6,166 nucleotides of DNA, taken from Actinomycetota bacterium. Its GTDB lineage: Bacteria > Actinomycetota > Actinomycetes > Nanopelagicales > Nanopelagicaceae. Under the pieces are notes generated by a model. It ran no database searches. It was not told the DNA's origin and saw only the letters and a program-made list of their open reading frames with translations. Position numbers and translations under genes: made by a program. The stretch is taken from assembly GCA_009704555.1 (NCBI GenBank), contig WLDY01000041.1, forward strand, positions 1-6,166, given 5' to 3'. Every line of letters begins with the position of its first letter. Positions within the stretch are counted from its first letter, which is position 1. Shown one piece after another: positions 1-6,166 of the stretch.

Positions 1-162
1 AATTCGCCCCGCCCATGGTGCCATCGAGTACCAACCCCAATTGACGAGACTGCCTCGTGACGGCAAAGTGATCTCTAGATCACGATAGTGAAGCGAAGCT
101 ATCCGTGCGCCTTGATCAAGGTCGATCGCAAGCGAGAGATCACCGTCATCGAGATACTGCAT
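1..162 (-). CDS. Aldose 1-epimerase (mutarotase)-like protein, N-terminal part, cut by window edge
   Basis: Only the first 54 codons are present; the frame is open to the left edge. The translation starts MQYLDDGDLSLAID, continues through a segment containing GARIASLHYRDLEI (residues 18-31), and ends with WYSMAPWAGRI (44-54). A beta-rich start followed by a YPMAPWAGRI-type motif is characteristic of the aldose 1-epimerase / galactose mutarotase family, which interconverts alpha and beta anomers of free sugars in the cytoplasm. The catalytic His and Glu lie further along and are not in the window, so activity cannot be judged. The start is well supported: a perfect AGGAGG lies five bases before the ATG. 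It follows the sugar kinase by 36 bases on the same strand, consistent with a shared sugar-utilisation transcript. It could instead be a mutarotase-fold protein with another substrate. Confidence 0.75.
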   Translation of the reverse strand, partial: MQYLDDGDLSLAIDLDQGARIASLHYRDLEITLPSRGSLVNWGWYSMAPWAGRI

Positions 163-167
163 GTAAG

Positions 168-173
168 CCTCCT
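168..173 (-). promoter_or_regulatory. Ribosome binding site of the mutarotase-like gene
   Basis: On the minus strand the sequence reads AGGAGG, then CTTAC, then ATG at 162. This is a full match to the Shine-Dalgarno consensus at five-base spacing. It is the strongest such site in the window and it decides the start of the truncated gene. The other starts here have weak or no such motif, so this gene may be translated more strongly than its neighbours or independently of them. Confidence 0.8.
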
Positions 174-198
174 AGTTTCACGAGCATCTTCAATGTGA

Positions 199-1149
199 TC
201 ATCCCTCTTTCTCGCGGCGAAGCGAACTCTCCAACTCACTTCGGGTAGGAGGTTCTGCGCCCTGCCTACTGCAAGTAAGAGAGGCGGCATGAGCAGCTCG
301 TCGAAGTGTCGCCTCAAGCGCTTCGCCCCGCAGTTGATCTAACCCTGAATCTAGGATCGCTTCGACCAAGACTGCACCGACGGTATCTCCGGCACCAACT
401 GTGTCGACCACTTGGGCTTCCACTCCGGCGACCCCAACGCTCTCATCCCGTCGAACTCCCACCATGCCACGCGACCCGCGCGTGATCACGATCAACTCTG
501 GGCCGCGCTCCATCCATCTGGTCGCAACGCTCTCCTGATCACTATCGGGATAGAGCCACTCCAGATCCTCTTCGCTTGCCTTCACGAGGTCAGCAAGTGC
601 TACCCACTCCTCGATCATCTCTCGATACCGACTTCGATCCCCGAGGAAGGCTGGACGGACATTGGGGTCGAAGAGAATTACAGCTCCCTTTGCCTTGACT
701 TCTCGTACCCACTGCATCAACTTCAAGTTCCCTGGCTCGACCACGGTAGCGAGAGTCCCTACATGAACTACATCAGGGGATCCTTCGGGTAACCAGCTCT
801 CGTCGAATGCAAATGTCGTACTGCCTTCGACCTCAAATGAGTACCGCGCTGATCCATCCGTACTCACATCCAGTATCGCTCGAGCAGTTGGGCGGTCTGA
901 CTCATGGATGAGATCAAGACCAACGCCATCTCGTTCCAACTCCATCCAGGCCATCTGTCCGAATCGATCGGATGAGAGTCCACCAATGAACTCACATCGC
1001 CTTCCCAGTCGCGCGAGCGCCTTCGCAGTATTCGCAGCACCGCCACCAACGACGGCTCGATACCGACGACCTTCGATGGACTCATCGCCATCAATCGACG
1101 GAATGAGGTCGACTAAGACCTCACCAGCAACCCATGCAACCTGAGTCAT
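199..1149 (-). CDS. PfkB-family carbohydrate kinase, probably fructokinase
   Basis: This 316-residue cytoplasmic kinase has the normal length for the ribokinase/PfkB family, which phosphorylates a sugar hydroxyl with ATP. The first family signature is at residues 35-64 (GGGAANTAKALARLG, then FIGGLSSDRFG). DPNVRP is at 161-166, a substrate-side LVKASEEDLEWLYP segment at 188-201, and VITRGSRG near 221-228. The second signature DTVGAGD is at 249-255; its last Asp is the expected catalytic base and the GAG forms the anion hole. The C-terminal AAHAASLTCSRQGAEPPT segment (from 285) is typical of fructokinases, which favours fructose as substrate, though specificity is inferred. The residue after DTVGAGDT is Val where Phe is common. 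The ATG lies nine bases after the protease stop, with only a weak AAGAGA site, suggesting translation coupled to the upstream gene. A mutarotase-like gene follows. Confidence 0.9.
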   Translation of the reverse strand: MTQVAWVAGEVLVDLIPSIDGDESIEGRRYRAVVGGGAANTAKALARLGRRCEFIGGLSSDRFGQMAWMELERDGVGLDLIHESDRPTARAILDVSTDGSARYSFEVEGSTTFAFDESWLPEGSPDVVHVGTLATVVEPGNLKLMQWVREVKAKGAVILFDPNVRPAFLGDRSRYREMIEEWVALADLVKASEEDLEWLYPDSDQESVATRWMERGPELIVITRGSRGMVGVRRDESVGVAGVEAQVVDTVGAGDTVGAVLVEAILDSGLDQLRGEALEATLRRAAHAASLTCSRQGAEPPTRSELESSLRREKEG

Positions 1150-1158
1150 CTATCTCTT

Positions 1159-3057
1159 CTATTTTCGACTCAAGCGAATGCGATCGCCAGTTCCATCGCG
1201 AGAGATGACTTCGATCTCGATGGAATCGACAGTGATCTTATCTCCGACCTTGAGAGCCGCATCGGTGAAGTCCGGACTCGTCGACCCTGGTCTACGTTGA
1301 GTGTTCCACCCACCCTCGATCGTTTCGATCGTCATGTCCACGGTGTAGACGAGCAATCCTGCTTGGGTCTCAGAGAGAACGTCATACCCTTCACTCCGCC
1401 TCGATTCCAAAACCAAGATTTTCTTGCTTGAGAGCGGGACCATCACACCTTTGACGCCTTCGCTATCTCGCTCCAATGGCGTTATCAGGATTTCAAGTGC
1501 GGTTCCCAACTCCTTTGGTTCCACACAGCGCACTTGTGCCTCAGCAAGCCAGCCTTGAATGTAGCGATTCCAGGCATTGATTGCGATCGCTGCCGTACTC
1601 CAATTGAGCGACATCAGATCCCAGGATCCATAAGTACCCGGCTTCGATACCGTGTAGAGATCATGAAGTCCGAAGAGATGGCCGGTCTCATGCGTCATCC
1701 ACTTCCAGCCAGCGCCCGGGAAGTTCTGCCAGGAGTCCGCCCCGGAGATCGTCCCGTTCCGGACGAGTCCCTCGTTCGTCATCATCGGTTCATCGCCGGG
1801 CATCGAGGGGAAGGCTGGACCATATGCGATCGACGTTGCGGGAGTCTCCTTAGGTGAAAGTACATAGACGACGTCAAAGAGTGAGTAATCGACGAGCGGA
1901 TCAGCTAGAGCAAGTACCGCGCTGAAGTAGCCCCCCGGATCCCCCTGGTTCCAAGAACCTAGACGATAGGCATCTGACTTGAACGGAGCGCGAAGCCATG
2001 TGTCGAGAGATTGGAAGTTGAACTGCACTCGACCATCCGATTGAGAGTAGAAGAAGCGCGCACTCTCATCTGTCATGACCCGAAAGAGTTCCTCAGGATC
2101 ACCCTGTCCTGGGACATCAGGAAAATCCACGGGGATGATCAAGGCATTGATCCGGCCTTCACTTGGCAATCGATACTCCCGTTTTGGAAATCCCACAGCC
2201 ATTCGGATATTGCCGGTCTGGTCCTCAAGCCTGCATGCGGTGGTTGGGACGTATCTAGGTGTTGCCGTCTTCTTCGTTATCGTCAGAGTGAAATAACCTC
2301 GAGAATTTGGATCCAATCCTGAGATGGTGAATTCGCCTGATGAGGAGAGAGTGGCCGCGTATCGCTTACGCGAGTACTCGCTAGCCCTGCCACCCGGCTC
2401 GACAGTATCGATTGCGTAACTACCAGCGCTCCAATTGGCATATACGGAACCATCGCCATTCCCATTGAGAAAGGTCCAAGTCCCGCCATCCTTCTGAAAG
2501 AAGATCCCATTTGAACCGAGTGCGCGCGATTTGTTCTCTGGGTCGTAGACCCAGAGCTTCACATTGGTTCCACTTGGAGGTGCGCTTACCGTCACCGGTA
2601 GTTCAAAACTCTTCTCGTTGACACGCGTGGCACTTCCAGGGCCACTTCGATACGTGGAGATGCCGGGTGTCGGTGTGGGCATGGGTTTGGTGCGAGTGGA
2701 GGTGAAGGTGGGCGTAGCTGAGGGGGTTGGTGATGCACTTGCTGATGGACTTGCAATGGGCGACGGAGAAGCACTTGGTGATGGAATCGGTGTCGGAGTG
2801 ACAGTAGGTACTGGCGTCGGAATCGCAACAGGGTTTCGCATCCCGCTGGACTTCTTCTTGACCCAGACCAACTTCCCCGACTTACTCCTACACTCGAACT
2901 CGGTAGTGCTTCTCTTCGCAGTAAGTCCAACCTTCTTGCAGAGCGCGCCGCTCTTCACGGCAGCATGTGATGGAGTTACAGCCAACAAGGAGAAGAGGCA
3001 ACCAAGAATCACAATCCACGAGAGAGCACTTCTCACCCGGCCACTTCGGCGAAGCAT
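1159..3057 (-). CDS. Secreted M6-type zinc metalloprotease with Pro/Ser/Thr linker
   Basis: This predicted exported zinc protease has 632 residues. Residues 1-32 form a signal peptide: basic start MLRRSGRVR, hydrophobic core, likely cut after PSHA. A small domain at about 37-68 has cysteines C40 and C56 and ends KLVWVKKK. A Pro/Ser/Thr-rich linker spans about 76-134, then a beta-sandwich-like region at about 145-262. The catalytic region contains HETGHLFGLHD (456-466), a metzincin-like HExxHxxGxxD site with H456, E457 and H460, and a Met-turn-like GSWDLMS at 477-483. WNRYIQGWL near 496-504 also fits family M6 (immune inhibitor A-like). C275 and C511 may form a disulfide. The start at 3057 follows AGGGGAG four bases upstream. 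An in-frame ATG at 3081 preceded by AGGATGG would add eight residues and is nearly as good. Longer extensions overlap the reductase and are unlikely. Its substrate is unknown. Confidence 0.87.
   Translation of the reverse strand: MLRRSGRVRSALSWIVILGCLFSLLAVTPSHAAVKSGALCKKVGLTAKRSTTEFECRSKSGKLVWVKKKSSGMRNPVAIPTPVPTVTPTPIPSPSASPSPIASPSASASPTPSATPTFTSTRTKPMPTPTPGISTYRSGPGSATRVNEKSFELPVTVSAPPSGTNVKLWVYDPENKSRALGSNGIFFQKDGGTWTFLNGNGDGSVYANWSAGSYAIDTVEPGGRASEYSRKRYAATLSSSGEFTISGLDPNSRGYFTLTITKKTATPRYVPTTACRLEDQTGNIRMAVGFPKREYRLPSEGRINALIIPVDFPDVPGQGDPEELFRVMTDESARFFYSQSDGRVQFNFQSLDTWLRAPFKSDAYRLGSWNQGDPGGYFSAVLALADPLVDYSLFDVVYVLSPKETPATSIAYGPAFPSMPGDEPMMTNEGLVRNGTISGADSWQNFPGAGWKWMTHETGHLFGLHDLYTVSKPGTYGSWDLMSLNWSTAAIAINAWNRYIQGWLAEAQVRCVEPKELGTALEILITPLERDSEGVKGVMVPLSSKKILVLESRRSEGYDVLSETQAGLLVYTVDMTIETIEGGWNTQRRPGSTSPDFTDAALKVGDKITVDSIEIEVISRDGTGDRIRLSRK
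2658..2832 (-). repeat. Low-complexity Pro/Ser/Thr-coding tract in the protease linker
   Basis: The DNA encoding protease residues 76-134 is degenerate and repetitive. On the plus strand it alternates GGTGTCGG, GGTGATG, GATGGAC and GAAGCACTTGGTGATGG-like units, giving repeated PTP, PSPSASPSP and SASASP on the coding strand. Linkers of this kind usually tether a catalytic domain away from a surface-bound or N-terminal module and are often variable in length between strains. The units are imperfect, so this is not an exact tandem repeat. The opposite strand stays open here only because of the biased composition. Confidence 0.7.
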
Positions 3058-3073
3058 CGCTCTCCCCTGCGCT

Positions 3074-3109
3074 TTGGACATGTTCCCATCCTGCCCTACC
3101 GTGTACCCA
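3074..3109 (+). promoter_or_regulatory. Candidate leaderless promoter of the aldo/keto reductase
   Basis: A -35-like TTGGAC lies at 3074-3079, followed by a 17-base spacer and a -10-like TACCGT (TANNNT pattern) at 3097-3102. Six bases after the -10 element comes the A of the reductase ATG at 3109, which is where transcription would be expected to start. The sequence before this ATG is pyrimidine-rich and has no Shine-Dalgarno motif. Both facts fit a leaderless mRNA, a frequent arrangement in Actinobacteria. The -35 element falls within the 5' end of the divergent protease gene if that gene starts at 3081. This is read by eye and not tested. Confidence 0.55.
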
Positions 3110-4026
3110 TGATCACGATTCCGCGGACCGAACTCTCCATCTACCCCCTTTCGCTCGGCGGAAACGTCTTCGGTTGGACTGCAACGAAAGAGGAGTCCTT
3201 CAAAGTCCTCGATCGATTCGTAGACCTCGGTGGCAACTTCATCGATACGGCAGATGTCTACTCGGCCTGGAAAGAAGGGAACTCGGGCGGAGAGAGCGAG
3301 TCCATCATCGGTGAGTGGATGGAAAGCCGCGGTAATCGTTCGAAGATGATCATCGCAACCAAAGTCGCCAAACTCCCCACTAAGCCAGGTCTCTCGCAAG
3401 CAAACATCGCATCAGCAGTCGAAGATTCGCTTCGACGCCTTCGCACCGACTACATCGACCTCTACTACGCCCACGACGATGATGAGAAGGTCTCACAAGA
3501 GGAGTACCTCACTGCATTCGACAAACTCGTCAGGGAAGGCAAGGTCCGCTACCTCGGAGCATCGAACTTCTCTGCAGAGCGACTGAAGAGCGCATCAGAG
3601 ATTTCAGCGGAAGGCAATCTAGATTCCTTCGTAGTGCTTCAAAATCACTATAACCTTCTTGAGCGCAATGAATATGAGAAGTCGATGGCTCCAACTCTGC
3701 AAGAACTAGGAATCTCGAGTATCCCCTACTTCGGACTGGCCCGAGGATTCTTGACGGGTAAGTACCGCAAAGGTGTCGAAGTGGAATCTGTCCGAGCCAA
3801 AGGTGTCGAGATCTACCAGAACGAACACGGATGGTCGATCCTCGAACGTCTTGAGCGGATCGCAGATGCGAAGTCGACAACGATCTCAGCGGTAGCTCTC
3901 GCGTGGCTTCGCGCTCAACCGACAGTCGTGGCACCGATTGCAAGCGCTCGAACGGTCGAGCAACTCGAGGAGATCACTCCGATCGTGAACTTGAGCGACT
4001 ACGAACTCGCAGAACTATCTGCCTAA
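3109..4026 (+). CDS. Aldo/keto reductase
   Basis: This 305-residue single-domain cytoplasmic oxidoreductase has the usual length for a (beta/alpha)8 NADP-dependent aldo/keto reductase. The catalytic tetrad is complete: D46 and Y51 in NFIDTADVYSAW, K85 in ATKVAK, and H122 in DLYYAHDDD. Other family landmarks are GNSGGESESIIGEW (57-70), KVRYLGASNFS (145-155), QNHYNLLER (178-186), YFGLARGFLTGKYR (207-220), and the cofactor-phosphate region PIASARTVEQLEE (276-288). It resembles the reductases often annotated as general NADP-dependent oxidoreductases; the carbonyl substrate cannot be predicted. It is the only plus-strand gene here, transcribed alone, diverging from the protease and converging on the epimerase. 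There is no Shine-Dalgarno site before the ATG, and the promoter-like elements place the transcript start at the ATG itself. No other in-frame start is plausible nearby. Confidence 0.93.
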   Translation: MITIPRTELSIYPLSLGGNVFGWTATKEESFKVLDRFVDLGGNFIDTADVYSAWKEGNSGGESESIIGEWMESRGNRSKMIIATKVAKLPTKPGLSQANIASAVEDSLRRLRTDYIDLYYAHDDDEKVSQEEYLTAFDKLVREGKVRYLGASNFSAERLKSASEISAEGNLDSFVVLQNHYNLLERNEYEKSMAPTLQELGISSIPYFGLARGFLTGKYRKGVEVESVRAKGVEIYQNEHGWSILERLERIADAKSTTISAVALAWLRAQPTVVAPIASARTVEQLEEITPIVNLSDYELAELSA

Positions 4027-4988
4027 GAATCGGCCTTCATCTGGCTCGCAACATCACGGATGATCTGCTGTAGGGAGTTCTTCGGCTTCCAACCAGTCAA
4101 AGCCCTGATCTTCGAGGTATCTGGGATCCGGCGCATCGTGTCCTCGAAGCCTTTTGCGTAAGCCTTCTCATAAGGCACCATCTCGATCGTCGATGAGGAT
4201 CCGGTCTCTTCGATCACCAACTCAGCTAGTGCCTTGATCGTGATCTCACCTTCACCACCAATGTTGAAGACATCGCCGAGCGCCTTATCGTTGAAATAGA
4301 CGCTCATCATTCCCTCAACGGCATCCTCGACATGACAGAAGACGCGTGACTGTGAGCCATCACCATAAACGGTCAGCGGCTCACCCTTCAGGGCTGATCT
4401 CACGAAGCCCGGCAAGACCATGCCATAAGCACCTGTCTGGCGAGGACCTACTGTGTTGAAGAAGCGACCGATCACAAAGGGAAGTCCATGGCTCTGTCCG
4501 TAGATGACGGCCAACGACTCATCAATCGCCTTCGCCTCAGAGTAAGTCCAGCGGACGAGAAGAGGTGAGCCGAGGACTCGGTCCGAATTCTCAGTCAAGG
4601 GCTGAACTGGATTCTTTCCATATATCTCACTGGTGGAAGCAATGAAGGTACGAATCTTCTTCTTAGCCGCCATCTCCAAGACGACTTCTGTGCCATGCAT
4701 ATTGGTGATGAGCGATTCAAGAGGTCTCTCCAAGATTCGCTTCACTCCAAGAGCGGCTCCTAGATGGAAGAGGCCATCCACTCCATCCATCACCTTGGCT
4801 AGTAAAGGTCTCTCAAGCATCGAACCTTCAATGAGCGAAAACTTCGAGTTGGCAACAAATCGCTCGACATTCTTCTTCGATCCTGTTGAGAGATCATCAA
4901 GGATGACAACCTCGTCACCGCGCTCAAGTAGACGTGCTAACAGGTGAGAGCCGATGAACCCAGCGCCACCCGTGATGAGAAACTTCAT
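4023..4988 (-). CDS. NAD-dependent nucleotide-sugar epimerase/dehydratase (extended SDR, GalE-like)
   Basis: This 321-residue cytoplasmic enzyme belongs to the extended short-chain dehydrogenase group acting on nucleotide-diphosphate sugars. It starts with the NAD-binding GGAGFIGSHL (7-16). The adenine-side acidic pair DDLSTG is at 31-36, the active-site STSEIYG at 118-124, and the catalytic YxxxK is Y149 and K153 in YSEAKAIDE. The substrate region includes RFFNTVGPRQTGAYGMVLP (175-193), VYGDGSQSRVFCHVEDAV (207-224), and a C-terminal RRIPDTSKI and GWKPK. Whether it is a 4-epimerase, dehydratase or decarboxylase cannot be settled from motifs; UDP-sugar 4-epimerase is a reasonable guess. It begins 12 bases after the glycosyltransferase stop with a G-rich GGTGGGG upstream, so the two are probably cotranscribed in surface-glycan synthesis. 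Its TAG overlaps the stop of the converging reductase gene. Confidence 0.9.
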   Translation of the reverse strand: MKFLITGGAGFIGSHLLARLLERGDEVVILDDLSTGSKKNVERFVANSKFSLIEGSMLERPLLAKVMDGVDGLFHLGAALGVKRILERPLESLITNMHGTEVVLEMAAKKKIRTFIASTSEIYGKNPVQPLTENSDRVLGSPLLVRWTYSEAKAIDESLAVIYGQSHGLPFVIGRFFNTVGPRQTGAYGMVLPGFVRSALKGEPLTVYGDGSQSRVFCHVEDAVEGMMSVYFNDKALGDVFNIGGEGEITIKALAELVIEETGSSSTIEMVPYEKAYAKGFEDTMRRIPDTSKIRALTGWKPKNSLQQIIRDVASQMKADS

Positions 4989-5000
4989 GATCGCCCCACC

Positions 5001-6092
5001 CTATCTGAGTAACTCTGCATAGAGCTGCTCGTGAGCCTCGACCATGGTCTTGACGCTAAAGAATCGTCTGGCTCGCTCCTTCACACTTATCCTCATCTCA
5101 TCGCTCTTCGCAAGGTTCGCTACGACATCCACAATCGCCTCAGCAAAGCCCGTCCCCGCTCGGGGAACGAGTCGCCCCGTGACTCCGTCAGCGACAATCT
5201 CGCTCACAGATCCCACATCTGTGCTCACAACGGGGACTCCTGCCATCTGAGCCTCAATCAAGGCAAGTGGCATACCTTCGCTGTCGCTCGTGCAGATTCC
5301 AACATCGGCGATAGACCACATATCTTCCTTTTGCTGCCAACCAACGCAGTGAAGATTTGAGAGCCCCGCGCCTTTGATGGAAGCCTCCAGCTCTCCTCCA
5401 CCTGCCATGACGAATTGATATTCAGGGAGTTTCCTAGCCAAATCAACTACGCGGTCCGGACGCTTGACTTCGGTGAATCTCCCGAGCCAAACGATCACTG
5501 GACGATCATCAGATAGATCAAGACGTGAGAGAACGAGAGATCGCTTACTCAATGCAATCTCCTTGATCCCCGGCGGAATCGATCGGTACATCTCCTTTGC
5601 CCCGATACCAACGCCGATCAATTCATCTCGCACACGCTCACCCACTGCAATGAATCGGTCGGTGCGCCTTACAAGCCCTCGCTCGACTGCATTCATCACG
5701 CCTACTTTGAAGCGCCCAAACTCCGGGTCATAGAGATGATGACCATGGAAGGAGTGGATCCGAGGACCATCAAAAGGAAAACTTCGGGCAATGACTCCAG
5801 CCTTGAAAGTATGTGAGTGGATCAGGTCTGGACGGAATTCAGAGACAATCTCCTTGAACCTTCGGCGAGCCACAAAATCAGCAAGTGAAATCTCTCGAGA
5901 GAGTTCAGGTATCCGTCGCACACGGAGCCCATCCACCACAGGATCCTCAACTTCACCATTTGGGACTCGCCCCAGAACCAAGAGATTCTCGCAGGGTCCA
6001 TCCTTCATGCCCTCCAGGAGGTTGGCGATGTAGGTGGCAGTGCCACCCATATTCATCCGGGCGATGAGATGGAGTATCCGCGGGCGAGCCAC
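5001..6092 (-). CDS. GT4-type (GT-B fold) glycosyltransferase
   Basis: This 363-residue cytoplasmic or membrane-associated retaining glycosyltransferase transfers a sugar from a nucleotide donor to a glycan or lipid-linked acceptor. The N-terminal half has the acceptor-side glycine motif in MNMGGTATYIANLL (from residue 13), LIHSHTFKAG (about 90-99) and HSFHGHHLYDPEF. The donor half has VWLGRFTEVKRPD (201-213, with R205 and K210 expected to contact the donor phosphates) and the EX7E motif E272 to E280 in SEGMPLALIEA. A GVPVVSTDVGSVSEIV segment follows. I chose the GTG at 6092. It gives the family-like start MARPRILHLIARMNMGG and lies five bases after the stop of the preceding frame. An upstream TTG at 6134 is in frame but overlaps that gene and lacks a ribosome site. 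Acceptor and donor are unknown. The epimerase 12 bases downstream suggests a shared glycan pathway. Confidence 0.9.
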   Translation of the reverse strand: MARPRILHLIARMNMGGTATYIANLLEGMKDGPCENLLVLGRVPNGEVEDPVVDGLRVRRIPELSREISLADFVARRRFKEIVSEFRPDLIHSHTFKAGVIARSFPFDGPRIHSFHGHHLYDPEFGRFKVGVMNAVERGLVRRTDRFIAVGERVRDELIGVGIGAKEMYRSIPPGIKEIALSKRSLVLSRLDLSDDRPVIVWLGRFTEVKRPDRVVDLARKLPEYQFVMAGGGELEASIKGAGLSNLHCVGWQQKEDMWSIADVGICTSDSEGMPLALIEAQMAGVPVVSTDVGSVSEIVADGVTGRLVPRAGTGFAEAIVDVVANLAKSDEMRISVKERARRFFSVKTMVEAHEQLYAELLR

Positions 6093-6097
6093 GATCT

Positions 6098-6166
6098 CTA
6101 GTATCTCGACTTCACAGAGATGAGTGGGATCCAATCAGGGTACTTCGCAACTCGATTCACCGTGTA
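6098..6166 (-). CDS. C-terminal tail of an unidentified protein, cut by window edge
   Basis: A minus-strand frame is open from the right edge to a TAG at 6100-6098 and encodes 22 residues ending WIPLISVKSRY. The other two minus-strand frames hit stops sooner, at 6157-6159 and 6135-6137. Its stop lies five bases before the chosen GTG of the glycosyltransferase, the tight spacing expected within an operon. The tail is too short to assign a family, and 22 open codons alone prove little; position is the main support. By context it may be another glycan-biosynthesis gene. Confidence 0.5.
   Translation of the reverse strand, partial: YTVNRVAKYPDWIPLISVKSRY

Noticed and set aside
163..198. Terminator or separate promoter between kinase and mutarotase-like gene
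   Set aside because: The 36 bases hold a ribosome site but no stable hairpin, T tract or convincing promoter elements.
99..317. Minus-strand open frame of 72 codons spanning the kinase end
   Set aside because: It overlaps both the kinase and the mutarotase-like start in another frame, and both of those have family motifs and sensible starts.
412..792. Plus-strand open frame of 126 codons inside the kinase gene
   Set aside because: It is antisense to a clear PfkB kinase and shows no family features.
1180..1590. Two GCGATCGC octamers resembling the cyanobacterial HIP1 element
   Set aside because: There are only two copies, both readily explained by the general GATC excess, and nothing else here is cyanobacterial.
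2992..3003. Possible lipoprotein cysteine (ILGC, residue 20) in the protease signal peptide
   Set aside because: The Cys lies in the middle of the hydrophobic core and Leu at the -2 position is unusual. A standard signal-peptidase site after PSHA fits better.
2564..3112. Plus-strand open frame of 182 codons rich in Gly, Val, Ala and Asp
   Set aside because: It is antisense to the protease. The glycine/valine-rich part is the complement of the Pro/Ser/Thr linker codons, and it has no recognisable domain.
3101..3118. CGTG...CACG inverted arms around the reductase start codon as an operator
   Set aside because: The arms are only four bases and the ten-base centre is not symmetric, so this is not distinguishable from chance.
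3058..3399. N-terminal extension of the protease up to an ATG at 3399
   Set aside because: It would run antisense through about 290 bases of the conserved reductase gene and would put the signal peptide in the middle of the protein.
3530..3943. Minus-strand open frame of 137 codons inside the reductase gene
   Set aside because: It is a shadow of the aldo/keto reductase, whose catalytic residues are all present on the plus strand.

Overview
The window is about 98% coding and looks like ordinary chromosome of an actinobacterium with GC slightly above 50% by eye. Three things support this, as inference. Shine-Dalgarno sites are weak except at one gene. One gene has a promoter placed for leaderless translation (TANNNT six bases before its ATG). 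The secreted protease carries a small two-cysteine domain that I associate, from memory, with aquatic Actinomycetota of the Nanopelagicales type. The lineage cannot be fixed from this window.

Layout, left to right. On the minus strand, read from 3057 down to the left edge, lie a secreted M6-type zinc metalloprotease (1159-3057), a PfkB-family sugar kinase resembling fructokinase (199-1149), and the N-terminus of an aldose 1-epimerase/mutarotase-like protein (1-162, cut by the window edge). Gaps of 9 and 36 bases and a shared strand suggest one transcript. Kinase and mutarotase make sense together as sugar uptake and entry steps; the protease at the head is the odd member.

A single plus-strand gene, an aldo/keto reductase (3109-4026), diverges from the protease across about 50 bases. 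That gap holds a good candidate leaderless promoter. The reductase converges on the next gene so tightly that the two stop codons overlap by four bases.

A second minus-strand operon fills the right side. It comprises the C-terminal tail of an unidentified protein at the right edge (6098-6166), a GT4-type glycosyltransferase (5001-6092), and a nucleotide-sugar epimerase/dehydratase (4023-4988), with gaps of 5 and 12 bases. Together they suggest part of a surface-glycan or exopolysaccharide pathway: the epimerase makes an activated sugar and the glycosyltransferase uses one.

I found no RNA gene, mobile element, CRISPR array, phage gene or convincing terminator. No intergenic stretch exceeds about 50 bases. 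I see no clear undescribed system. The points most worth a second look are the architecture and operon position of the M6 protease, the divergent leaderless promoter, the overlapping convergent stops, and a roughly threefold excess of GATC.
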